Assembly (NCBI GenBank): GCA_035630615.1
Contig: DASQKI010000103.1
Location: 1 to 38,012, forward strand
Length of the DNA: 38,012 nucleotides
Reading direction: 5' to 3'
DNA from: DATFRX01 sp035630615
Lineage (GTDB): Bacteria > Actinomycetota > Actinomycetes > Propionibacteriales > Nocardioidaceae
Positions within the stretch are counted from its first letter, which is position 1. Each line of letters starts with the position of its first letter. The position numbers and the translations under genes were made by a program. Of the stretch, positions 1 to 7,133 are shown piece by piece. The notes under the pieces are model-generated. The model was not told the origin of the DNA, did not search any database, and saw only the letters and a list, made by a program, of their open reading frames with translations.

Positions 1-120
1 CGGCAGGTCTTCACCAGCAACAACCAACGATCGGCCGCACTTGCGCCCTGGCTGGAGTACTACAACACTCGACGCCGCCACAGCGCACTCGGCGGACTAC
101 CACCCGTCAGCCGCCTGTAA
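1..120 (+). CDS. IS481-type transposase, C-terminal fragment (cut by window start)
   Basis: The open frame from base 1 encodes 39 residues ending at TAA (118-120). The tail, with WLEYYNTRRRHSALGG followed by PPVSRL, is the typical C-terminus of DDE integrase-core transposases of the IS481/IS3 group, where the YN-x-RR-x-H-x-ALGG motif follows the catalytic glutamate. The catalytic residues lie outside the window, so activity cannot be judged. The element end should lie just downstream, near 140-147, where a truncated DUF222-like frame begins on the other strand. The IS481 assignment rather than another IS3-like group is inferred from the tail alone. Confidence 0.85.
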   Translation, partial: RQVFTSNNQRSAALAPWLEYYNTRRRHSALGGLPPVSRL

Positions 121-147
121 CCAACGTGTCAGCCAAGTACATCTAGC
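1..147 (+). mobile_element. Right end of an IS481-like insertion sequence
   Basis: The transposase stop at 120 is followed by about 25 bases (121-147, including TGTCAGCCAAGTACATCTAG) that do not code on the plus strand. They are a plausible terminal inverted repeat. Beyond it, the minus strand carries a DUF222-like reading frame that loses family resemblance at this same place. The exact end and any target duplication cannot be set because the other end of the element is not in the window. Confidence 0.5.
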
Positions 148-269
148 GCCTTGATCCGATCGATTCGCTCCGCCGGCGTACACGTGTCGCGGCCCGGCGC
201 CAGCTCGGACAGCAACAGCCGTACGTCTTCATCGATCACGTGCTCGAAGCTATGTCCGGCACCCCTCAC
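129..269 (-). pseudogene. DUF222/HNH-endonuclease-family protein, N-terminal remnant
   Basis: A minus-strand frame from GTG (267-269) to TGA (129-131) encodes 46 residues. Its end, DVRLLLSELAPGRDT followed by TPAERIDRIKALDVL, resembles the first helices of actinobacterial DUF222 proteins, which usually continue for several hundred residues into an HNH nuclease domain. Here the frame stops almost at once, inside the presumed end of the neighbouring insertion sequence. The simplest reading is a gene cut off by IS insertion. The family call rests on the ER-I-DRI-x-AL pattern and codon usage, not on a search. Confidence 0.5.
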
Positions 270-347
270 CGACCACGTCTCCGGCCCCGATGTGTGGACG
301 ACCGCCCCGCCACGCCATCTGTGTACAACTGGCGCCGACGGTATGGT

Positions 348-554
348 CTAGCGCCCGCCCCGAACCCAGGCGTAGCGGACATGCGGTCCCGACTCCGAGT
401 GCTCCGACGGGTCCGCCGGTCCGGGGAAGTCGAACCACCGGCGCCAGTGCTCCTCGTCCATGGCGTCAGTCCACCAGACCTCGCTCTCGCCGATGCCGGG
501 GCGCGGACCTGCGCCGGCGAGCCTGCTGACGGATCCCGGTCGCGTCAAGTTCAC
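348..554 (-). CDS. Possible small hypothetical protein (maybe frameshifted)
   Basis: The minus-strand frame from GTG at 554 to TAG at 348 encodes 68 residues. Its last two thirds (from about GIGESEVWWTDAMDEEHW) have a strong GC bias at third codon positions and a normal protein composition rich in W, D and E, unlike the plus-strand frames here. The first third looks poorer. A second minus-strand frame starting with ATG near 566 (MTPGELDATGIRQQA) looks more natural for the beginning, so the gene may carry a frameshift around 505-520. No family is recognised. It would be divergent from the flavoprotein gene at 659. Confidence 0.3.
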   Translation of the reverse strand: MNLTRPGSVSRLAGAGPRPGIGESEVWWTDAMDEEHWRRWFDFPGPADPSEHSESGPHVRYAWVRGGR

Positions 555-584
555 CCGGCGTCATACACTGGCGCCGACAGCGTT

Positions 585-600
585 CGTGAACCCCTTCACA
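585..600 (+). promoter_or_regulatory. Candidate Rex operator (ROP) upstream of the reductase/nuo block
   Basis: The bases read CGTGAACCCCTTCACA. The published Streptomyces Rex operator consensus is TGTGAACNNNTTCACA, and this site differs only in the first base. It lies 58 bases before the reductase start at 659. Rex senses the NADH/NAD+ ratio and is known to control nuoA-N and cyd genes in Streptomyces, so a site here is functionally fitting. No rex gene is in the window, and the promoter itself is not clear. Confidence 0.6.
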
Positions 601-658
601 AATGCACAGGGTCCACGCTCGTGCCAAGCAGCGCAGCCCTGTCCCGCGAAGGATGAGC

Positions 659-1954
659 ATGACCGCGAACACCGGAGAGGACCGGCAGGCCGACGTCATC
701 GTCGTCGGCGCTGGACCCGGCGGTTCCGCGACGGCGTACTACCTGGCGCAGGCCGGAGTCGACGTCCTCCTCCTCGAAAAGACCGCGTTCCCGCGCGAGA
801 AGGTGTGCGGCGACGGCTTGACCCCGCGGGCAGTACGCCAGCTGCTGCGCATGGGCATCGACGTCGAGACACCCGGCTGGATCAAGAACCAGGGCCTGCG
901 GATCGTCGGAGGCGGCCACCAAATCCAGATGCCCTGGCCGGACCTCGCCGAATACCCGAGCTTTGGCCTCGTACGCACGCGGACCGACTTCGACGAGATC
1001 CTGGCCCGCCATGCCCAGAAAGCCGGGGCGCAACTGCGGGAGCGGACCGCCGTCACCGGCCCGGTGCTCGACGAGGCCACCGGCCGGATCGTCGGAGTAC
1101 AGGCCCGGCCCGTCGATGACCAAGGCCGCAAGGTCGGCGACGAGACGACGTACTCGGCCCCGCTCATCATCGCCGCCGACGGCAACTCCGCCCGGCTGCC
1201 ACTCGCGCTCGGACTCACCAAGCGCGACGACCGCCCGCTGGGCGTCGCGGTCCGGACCTACTACGAGAGCCCGCGCCACGACGACGACTGGCTCGAGTCG
1301 TGGCTGGAGCTCTGGGACGGCGAGCCCGGCAAGGGCAGCCTGCTGCCGGGGTACGGCTGGATCTTCGGCGTCGGCGACGGCACCTGCAACGTCGGGCTCG
1401 GCCTGCTCAACACGTCGGCCGCGTTCGGCAAGGTCGACTACAAGGAGCTGCTGCGTCGCTGGCTCGACCACACCCCGGAGGAGTGGGGGTTCCGCGAGCC
1501 CACCCGCACCCAGCCGATCCGGGGCGCCGCGCTGCCGATGGGCTTCAACCGCAAGCCGCACTACGCCCTGGGGCTGATGCTCGTCGGCGACTCGGGCGGC
1601 ATGGTCAACCCGTTCAACGGCGAGGGCATCGCGTACGCGCTCGAAGCCGCCGAGATGGCCGCCGAGACGATCGTGCAGGCATACGGCCGCCCCGCCAGCC
1701 AACGGGAGCGAGCCCTCCGTGCCTACCCGGCGGCGCTGGACGCGAGGTATGGGGGCTACTACACGCTCGGTCGCGTCTTCGTCCGCCTCATCGGCAACCC
1801 GTCGGTGATGAAGGTGGCGACCCAGCACGGCCTGCATCACGATCGACTGATGCGGTTCACCCTCAAGCTTCTGGCCAACCTGACCGACCCGCGAGGCGGC
1901 GATGTGCCTGACCGGATCATCAACGCGATATCGAAGGTGACGCCAGCGGCGTGA
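659..1954 (+). CDS. Geranylgeranyl reductase-family flavoprotein, likely menaquinone reductase
   Basis: This 431-residue FAD-dependent oxidoreductase belongs to the geranylgeranyl reductase family, which saturates isoprenoid double bonds. In Mycobacterium a member (MenJ) reduces one double bond of the menaquinone tail. Residues 17-22 are the dinucleotide-binding GAGPGG, KVCGDGLTPRAV follows at about 48-59, and a second FAD motif GDSGGMVNPFNGEG begins near 310. I chose ATG 659 over ATG 653 or an upstream ATG at 602 because GAAGGA (648-653) sits 5 bases before it. The gene lies 97 bases before nuoA on the same strand and is followed 17 kb later by a polyprenyl synthase, which points to menaquinone as substrate. 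An archaeal-type lipid or chlorophyll role is unlikely in this context. Confidence 0.85.
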   Translation: MTANTGEDRQADVIVVGAGPGGSATAYYLAQAGVDVLLLEKTAFPREKVCGDGLTPRAVRQLLRMGIDVETPGWIKNQGLRIVGGGHQIQMPWPDLAEYPSFGLVRTRTDFDEILARHAQKAGAQLRERTAVTGPVLDEATGRIVGVQARPVDDQGRKVGDETTYSAPLIIAADGNSARLPLALGLTKRDDRPLGVAVRTYYESPRHDDDWLESWLELWDGEPGKGSLLPGYGWIFGVGDGTCNVGLGLLNTSAAFGKVDYKELLRRWLDHTPEEWGFREPTRTQPIRGAALPMGFNRKPHYALGLMLVGDSGGMVNPFNGEGIAYALEAAEMAAETIVQAYGRPASQRERALRAYPAALDARYGGYYTLGRVFVRLIGNPSVMKVATQHGLHHDRLMRFTLKLLANLTDPRGGDVPDRIINAISKVTPAA

Positions 1955-1994
1955 CCCCGCAAAACTCCAACCTGGCAGTGCTCATTAGTATGAC

Positions 1995-2016
1995 GAGCCG
2001 GTCGAACCCCCGGCTC
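1995..2016 (+). other. Hairpin between the reductase gene and nuoA
   Basis: GAGCCGG (1995-2001) and CCGGCTC (2010-2016) form a perfect 7-bp stem around an 8-base loop. There is no T-run, so it is not a classic terminator. It lies just before the purine-rich nuoA ribosome-binding region (2026-2042) and could influence readthrough or mRNA processing. Confidence 0.35.
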
Positions 2017-2051
2017 CAAATACCGCGGAGGGAGAAGGGAGCGCAACCGAC

Positions 2052-2411
2052 GTGGACCTCTACGTCCCGATTCTCGCGCTCGGACTACTGGCCGGCGGAT
2101 TCGCCGTCTTCTCGGTCGTCGCGAGCTGGCTGGCCGGACCCCGACGCTACAACCGCGCCAAGCTGGACTCGTACGAATGCGGCATCGAGCCGACACCGCA
2201 GCCGGTGGGCGGTGGCCGGTTCCCGGTCAAGTACTTCATCACCGCGATGATGTTCATCGTCTTCGACGTCGAGATCATCTTCCTGTATCCGTTCGCGGTG
2301 GCCTTCGACGAGCTCGCCTGGTTCGGCCTGGTCGAGATGATCCTGTTCGTCGGCACCGTCTTCCTGGCCTACGCGTACGTCTGGCGGCGCGGCGGCCTGG
2401 AGTGGGACTGA
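2052..2411 (+). CDS. nuoA: NADH-quinone oxidoreductase subunit A
   Basis: This 119-residue membrane subunit of respiratory complex I has three predicted transmembrane segments, at about residues 5-28, 60-82 and 90-112. The conserved loop DSYECGIEP contains Cys43, followed by FDVEIIFLYP with Asp72 and Glu74. NuoA forms part of the quinone-chamber/proton-module junction with NuoJ, NuoK and NuoH. The GTG start is preceded by GGAGGGAGAAGGGAG. It is the first gene of a continuous 14-gene nuo operon, with nuoB beginning 20 bases after its stop. Confidence 0.95.
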   Translation: MDLYVPILALGLLAGGFAVFSVVASWLAGPRRYNRAKLDSYECGIEPTPQPVGGGRFPVKYFITAMMFIVFDVEIIFLYPFAVAFDELAWFGLVEMILFVGTVFLAYAYVWRRGGLEWD

Positions 2412-2431
2412 AGGCCTGAGAGGAGGTCGTC

Positions 2432-2986
2432 ATGGGCATCGAAGAAAAACTCCCGAGCGGAGTCTTGCTGTCCACGGTCGAGGGCTTGGCGGGCTATTTC
2501 CGCAAGGCGTCGTTCTGGCCGGCCACGTTCGGCCTGGCGTGCTGCGCCATCGAGATGATGACCACCGGCGGGCCACGCTACGACCTCGCCCGGTTCGGCA
2601 TGGAGGTCTTTCGCGCCTCGCCCCGCCAGGCCGACCTGATGATCGTCGCCGGCCGGGTGAGCAACAAGATGGCGCCCGTGCTGCGTCAGATCTACGACCA
2701 GATGGCCAACCCCAAGTGGGTCCTCGCGATGGGCGTGTGTGCCAGCTCCGGCGGCATGTTCAACAACTACGCCGTCGTCCAGGGCGTCGACCACGTCGTG
2801 CCGGTCGACATGTACCTGCCGGGCTGCCCGCCACGCCCGGAAATGCTGATCGACGCGATCCTCAAGCTGCACGACAAGGTAAAGACCACCCCGCTCGGTG
2901 AGGACCGGGTCGCCGCCGTCGAGGAGCAGGAGCACGCGGCTCTCACCGCCCCGACGACACTGGACATGAAAGGCCTGCTGCGGTGA
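2432..2986 (+). CDS. nuoB: NADH-quinone oxidoreductase subunit B
   Basis: This 184-residue peripheral-arm subunit carries the terminal Fe-S cluster N2, which passes electrons to quinone. The expected ligands are visible: Cys37 and Cys38 in LACCAIEMM, Cys103 in MGVCASSGG and Cys132 in LPGCPPRP. The ATG follows GAGAGGAGG at a good distance. The last ~25 residues after TPLGEDR are a variable tail. The stop overlaps the nuoC GTG by four bases (GTGA), indicating translational coupling. Confidence 0.97.
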   Translation: MGIEEKLPSGVLLSTVEGLAGYFRKASFWPATFGLACCAIEMMTTGGPRYDLARFGMEVFRASPRQADLMIVAGRVSNKMAPVLRQIYDQMANPKWVLAMGVCASSGGMFNNYAVVQGVDHVVPVDMYLPGCPPRPEMLIDAILKLHDKVKTTPLGEDRVAAVEEQEHAALTAPTTLDMKGLLR

Positions 2987-3696
2987 GCGACAACGAACGC
3001 AGCGACCTGCCGGCGACCGAGGAGTCGACCAAGCTCGACATCGTCGACGTCCGCGAGGGCATGTTCGGCGCCGAGGGCACCGGCGACACCTCCGGGTACG
3101 GGCGGCTCAATCGTCCGATCGCGATGCCCGGCCCGTCCGCGCGACCCTACGGCGGCTGGTACGACGAGGTCGCTGACCGCCTCGACGCCGGGCTCGAGCG
3201 GCTCGCCGACGTCCCCGAGGGCGGCCCGATCGAGAAGGTTGTCGTCGACCGCGGCGAGATCACCTTCTACATCCGACGGAAGCATCTGCTCGATGTCGTC
3301 TGGGTGTTGCGTGACGACCCCGGCCTGCGGTTCGAGTTCTGCAGTGGCGTCTCCGGCGTCCACTACCCCGGCGAGCCCGGGCGGGAGCTGCATGCGGTCT
3401 ATCACCTGCTGTCGATGACGCACAACCGGCGGATCCGGCTCGAGGTCGCGGCTCCGGACGACGACCCACACATCCCGTCGGTCGTGCCCGTCTACCCGAC
3501 CGCCGACTGGCACGAGCGCGAGACCTACGACTTCTTCGGCATCATCTTCGACGGTCACCCGTCGCTGACCCGGATCGAGATGCCGGACGACTGGCCGGGT
3601 CACCCGCAGCGCAAGGACTACCCCCTCGGTGGCATCCCGGTCGAATACAAGGGCGCCACCATCCCGCCGCCGGACGAGCGGAGGCATTACCGCTGA
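2983..3696 (+). CDS. nuoC: NADH-quinone oxidoreductase subunit C
   Basis: This is the 237-residue 30-kDa-type subunit of complex I. The family signature HERETYDFFGI begins at His177 and runs into the conserved RKDYPLGG. The first ~60 residues are an acidic, poorly conserved extension typical of actinobacterial forms. NuoC docks onto NuoD near the quinone site; the two are separate genes here, not fused as in Escherichia coli. GTG start overlapping the nuoB stop; its own TGA shares one base with the nuoD ATG. Confidence 0.95.
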   Translation: MSDNERSDLPATEESTKLDIVDVREGMFGAEGTGDTSGYGRLNRPIAMPGPSARPYGGWYDEVADRLDAGLERLADVPEGGPIEKVVVDRGEITFYIRRKHLLDVVWVLRDDPGLRFEFCSGVSGVHYPGEPGRELHAVYHLLSMTHNRRIRLEVAAPDDDPHIPSVVPVYPTADWHERETYDFFGIIFDGHPSLTRIEMPDDWPGHPQRKDYPLGGIPVEYKGATIPPPDERRHYR

Positions 3697-5027
3697 TGAG
3701 CGATCCGTACGCAGGCACTACCGAGACGACGACCGGCACGGTCTTCACCGTCACCGGCCAGGACTGGGATTCCGTCGTCGCCGGCACCAGCGACTCGGAG
3801 GAGGAGCGGGTCGTCGTCAACATGGGCCCGCAGCACCCGTCGACCCACGGCGTGCTCCGGCTCATCCTCGAGCTCGACGGTGAGACGGTCACCGAGGCCC
3901 GCTGCGGCATCGGCTACCTGCACACCGGCATCGAGAAGAACATGGAATACCGCACCTGGACGCAGGGCGTCACGTTCTGCACCCGGATGGACTACCTGTC
4001 GCCGTTCTACAACGAGGCCGCCTACGTCATCGGCGTCGAGCGGCTCCTCGAGATCGACGACGACGTGCCCGAGAAGGCGCTCGTGATGCGGGTGCTCCTC
4101 ATGGAGCTCAACCGGATCTCGTCGCACCTGGTCGCGATCGCCACGGGCGGCATGGAGATCGGCGCGCTGACCGTCATGACGATCGGTTTCCGCGAGCGCG
4201 AGTTGGTGCTCGACCTGTTCGAGACGATCACCGGACTCCGCATGAACCACGCGTTCATCCGGCCGGGCGGCATGGCGCAGGACATGCCCGACGGGTCGCT
4301 CGACCAGATCCGCGACTTCGTCAAGCTGATGAGGAAGCGGCTCCCCGAGTACGCGGACCTGTGCAACGCCAACCCGATCTTCAAGGGCCGGCTGGTCGAC
4401 GTCGGCTACCTCGACCTCGCCGGCTGCCTCGCGCTCGGTGCATCCGGCCCCGTCCTGCGGGCCACCGGCTATCCGTGGGACCTGCGGCGCAACCAGCCGT
4501 ACTGGGGTTATGAGGACTACGAGTTCGACGTCGTCACCTGGGACACCTCCGACTCCTACGGCCGGTTCCGGATCCGGCTGCAGGAGATGTGGGAGTCGCT
4601 GCGGATCGTCGAGCAGTGCGTCGACCGGCTCGCCGGACTCGAGGGCGCCCCGGTCATGGTCGAGGACAAGAAGGTCGCTTGGCCGGCGCAGCTGCAGATC
4701 GGCTCCGACGGCCTCGGCAACTCGGCCGAGCACATCAAGCACATCATGGGCGAGTCGATGGAGGCCCTGATCCACCACTTCAAGCTGGTGACCGAGGGGT
4801 TCCGGGTCCCGCCGGGTCAGGCCTACGGCGTCGTCGAGTCGCCACGGGGCGAGATGGCTTGCCATGTCGTCTCCGATGGCGGCACCCGACCGTTCCGCGC
4901 CCACTTCCGCGATCCGTCGTTCGTCAACCTGCAATGCACGTCGGTGATGTCCGAGGGCGGCATGGTCGCCGACGTCATCGTCGCGATCGCCAGCATCGAC
5001 CCGGTGATGGGAGGTGTCGACCGGTGA
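3696..5027 (+). CDS. nuoD: NADH-quinone oxidoreductase subunit D
   Basis: This is the 443-residue 49-kDa-type subunit, related to the large subunit of NiFe hydrogenases but lacking the metal site. It builds the quinone-reduction pocket with NuoB. The motif MGPQHPSTHG spans residues 43-52; its histidines 47 and 51 correspond to the quinone-pocket loop. Further family blocks are RMNHAFIRPGG and the C-terminal DVIVAIASIDPVMGGVDR. ATG start shares a base with the nuoC stop (TGATG). Confidence 0.97.
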   Translation: MSDPYAGTTETTTGTVFTVTGQDWDSVVAGTSDSEEERVVVNMGPQHPSTHGVLRLILELDGETVTEARCGIGYLHTGIEKNMEYRTWTQGVTFCTRMDYLSPFYNEAAYVIGVERLLEIDDDVPEKALVMRVLLMELNRISSHLVAIATGGMEIGALTVMTIGFRERELVLDLFETITGLRMNHAFIRPGGMAQDMPDGSLDQIRDFVKLMRKRLPEYADLCNANPIFKGRLVDVGYLDLAGCLALGASGPVLRATGYPWDLRRNQPYWGYEDYEFDVVTWDTSDSYGRFRIRLQEMWESLRIVEQCVDRLAGLEGAPVMVEDKKVAWPAQLQIGSDGLGNSAEHIKHIMGESMEALIHHFKLVTEGFRVPPGQAYGVVESPRGEMACHVVSDGGTRPFRAHFRDPSFVNLQCTSVMSEGGMVADVIVAIASIDPVMGGVDR

Positions 5028-5830
5028 CCGAGCCCGTGACGGACGCCGAGCAGTCCGACCAGGCCCACCTGTCGAAACAGACGCACACCGAGCTTCGCGA
5101 ACTCGCTGCTCGCTATCCACAGTCCCGATCGGCTTTGTTGCCGATGCTGCATCTGGTGCAGTCGGCCCAGGGGTACGTGACGACCGAAGGCATCGAGGTG
5201 TGCGCCGACGTACTCGGCCTGACGGCGGCCGAGGTCGCGTCGGTGGCGACGTTCTACACGATGTACAAGCGGCGCCCGGTCGGCGACTACCACGTCGGCG
5301 TCTGCACCAACACGCTCTGCGCGATCATGGGTGGCGATGCGATCTTCGATCGGCTCAAGGATCACCTCGACGTCGGCAACGACGAGACCACCCCGGACGG
5401 CAAGGTCACGCTGGAGCACGTCGAGTGCAATGCGGCTTGCGACTACGCGCCGGTCGTGATGGTCAACTGGGAGTTCTTCGACAACCAGACGCCGGAGTCG
5501 GCCGTCGAGCTGGTCGAGGCACTTCGGTCCGGCGCCCAGGTCCGGGCGACCCGCGGCGCTCGCGTGTGCACCTGGCGCGAGGCCGAGCGGGTCCTGGCCG
5601 GCTTCCCCGACGGCCGCGCCAACGAGGGACCGGCGGCCGGACCCGCGTCACTCGCCGGGCTCAAGCTCGCTCGGGAGCGCGGCTGGGAGGCGCCCAACGG
5701 CAACGGCGTTCCGACCCGGCGGCCGCGGACCGCCGTCGAGGCCGCCGAGCAGGCCGACACGCATCGGGCCGAGTCCGAGACCAAGGTCGACGAGTCCGAC
5801 GCCGAGACGAAGGGGGGACCCGATGCCTGA
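5024..5830 (+). CDS. nuoE: NADH-quinone oxidoreductase subunit E
   Basis: This 268-residue subunit has a thioredoxin-like fold and binds the [2Fe-2S] cluster N1a of the NADH-dehydrogenase module. Ligands are Cys94 and Cys99 in VCTNTLC and Cys135 and Cys139 in ECNAAC. The GTG start (5024) overlaps the nuoD stop in GTGA, with GGGAGGTG just upstream; the same frame is open far upstream, but that part is an antisense-like artefact. After about residue 190 there is a ~75-residue polar C-terminal extension rich in Ala, Glu and Arg, common in actinobacterial NuoE. Confidence 0.96.
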   Translation: MTEPVTDAEQSDQAHLSKQTHTELRELAARYPQSRSALLPMLHLVQSAQGYVTTEGIEVCADVLGLTAAEVASVATFYTMYKRRPVGDYHVGVCTNTLCAIMGGDAIFDRLKDHLDVGNDETTPDGKVTLEHVECNAACDYAPVVMVNWEFFDNQTPESAVELVEALRSGAQVRATRGARVCTWREAERVLAGFPDGRANEGPAAGPASLAGLKLARERGWEAPNGNGVPTRRPRTAVEAAEQADTHRAESETKVDESDAETKGGPDA

Positions 5831-7133
5831 TCCGCTGACCCCCGTGATGAGCGCCCACTGGGACGCCGACCGGGCATGGACGCTGCGGGCGTACGAGCGC
5901 GCCGGTGGCTACGACGCTTTGCCGAAGGCGCTGCGGATGCAGCCGGGCGCGGTCATCGACCTGGTCAAGGAGTCCGGGTTGCGAGGCCGCGGCGGTGCCG
6001 GCTTCCCGACCGGCATGAAGTGGGGCTTCATCCCGCAGGACAACCCCAAGCCCAAATACCTCGTCGTCAACGCCGACGAGTCGGAGCCGGGCACCTGCAA
6101 GGACATCCCGCTGATGCTCGCCAACCCACACGCGTTGGTCGAGGGCGTCATCATCGGGTCCTACGCGATCGGCGCCAACACGGCCTTCATCTACGTCCGT
6201 GGTGAGGTCCTGCACGTCGTACGGCGGCTGCAGCATGCCGTCGAGGAGGCCTACCAAGCCGGTCATCTCGGCAAGAACATCAAGGGCTCCGGATACGACC
6301 TCGACATCATCGTGCACGCCGGCGCAGGCGCGTACATCTGCGGCGAGGAGACGGCGCTGCTCGACTCGCTCGAGGGTCGTCGGGGCCAGCCGCGGCTGCG
6401 GCCGCCGTTCCCCGCCGTCGCCGGTCTCTACGCCTGTCCGACTGTGGTCAACAACGTCGAGTCGATCGCGTCGGTGCCCTACATCGTGAGCCGCGGTGTC
6501 GACTGGTTCGAGTCGATGGGCACCGAGAAGTCCAAGGGTGTGACGCTCTACTCGCTGTCCGGCCACGTCACCAACCCCGGCCAGTACGAAGCGCCGCTCG
6601 GCATCACACTCGCGGAGCTCCTCGACCTCGCCGGTGGTGTCCGCGCCGGTCACCGCCTGAAGTTTTGGACGCCGGGCGGCTCGTCGACCCCGCTGCTGAC
6701 GGCCGAGCACCTCGACGTGCCGCTCGACTACGAAGGCGTCGCCGAGGCCGGCTCGATGCTGGGCACCAAGGCGTTGCAGATCTTCGACGAGACGACCTGC
6801 GTCGTGCGGGCCGTGCTTCGGTGGACGGAGTTTTACAAGCACGAGTCGTGCGGCAAGTGCACGCCGTGCCGCGAAGGCACCTGGTGGCTGGTCCAGACGT
6901 TGCAGCGGCTCGAAAACGGCGAGGGTAGCGAGGCCGATCTCGACCTGCTGCTCGACCTGTGCGACAACATCGTGGGTCGGTCGTTCTGCGCGCTCGGTGA
7001 CGGAGCGGCCGCGCCGATCACGTCGTCGATCGAGTTCTTCCGCCAGGAATACCTCGACCACCTGTCGAACGGCGGCTGCCCCTTCGACCCGGAGCTGTCC
7101 ACCCTCTTCGCGGCCGCGGGAGCGTCGGCATGA
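5823..7133 (+). CDS. nuoF: NADH-quinone oxidoreductase subunit F
   Basis: This 436-residue subunit binds FMN and NADH and carries the [4Fe-4S] cluster N3, making it the electron entry point of the complex. The flavin/nucleotide motif GRGGAGFPTG spans residues 55-64, followed by NADESEPGTCKD. Cluster ligands are Cys343, Cys346 and Cys349 in SCGKCTPCREGT and Cys389 in SFCALGD. It starts at ATG 5823 and overlaps nuoE by 8 bases. A later in-frame ATG (5847) is possible but would lose the overlap. Confidence 0.97.
   Translation: MPDPLTPVMSAHWDADRAWTLRAYERAGGYDALPKALRMQPGAVIDLVKESGLRGRGGAGFPTGMKWGFIPQDNPKPKYLVVNADESEPGTCKDIPLMLANPHALVEGVIIGSYAIGANTAFIYVRGEVLHVVRRLQHAVEEAYQAGHLGKNIKGSGYDLDIIVHAGAGAYICGEETALLDSLEGRRGQPRLRPPFPAVAGLYACPTVVNNVESIASVPYIVSRGVDWFESMGTEKSKGVTLYSLSGHVTNPGQYEAPLGITLAELLDLAGGVRAGHRLKFWTPGGSSTPLLTAEHLDVPLDYEGVAEAGSMLGTKALQIFDETTCVVRAVLRWTEFYKHESCGKCTPCREGTWWLVQTLQRLENGEGSEADLDLLLDLCDNIVGRSFCALGDGAAAPITSSIEFFRQEYLDHLSNGGCPFDPELSTLFAAAGASA

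Larger units (their letters stand above)
270..658. other. Intergenic and remnant region upstream of the respiratory block
   Basis: Apart from the doubtful minus-strand gene at 348-554 and the Rex-like operator at 585-600, I see no supported coding sequence here. The 12-mer ACTGGCGCCGAC occurs twice on the plus strand (328-339 and 567-578), and its first nine bases occur once inverted (440-448). A weak -10-like TACACT lies at 564-569, which would place a transcription start just before the operator. Confidence 0.4.

Noticed and set aside
567..578. Repeated ACTGGCGCCGAC as a specific operator
   Set aside because: Two direct copies and one partial inverted copy within 250 bases of GC-rich sequence, one of them inside a possible coding frame, are not enough to claim a binding site.
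596..1840. Long minus-strand open frame antisense to the reductase gene
   Set aside because: It mirrors the GC-rich codon pattern of the real gene, has low-complexity composition and no family motif, while the plus strand shows clear flavoprotein motifs.
4589..5023. Upstream in-frame extension of nuoE
   Set aside because: It lies inside nuoD in another frame and has no NuoE similarity; the GTG at 5024 has a proper ribosome-binding site and stop overlap.
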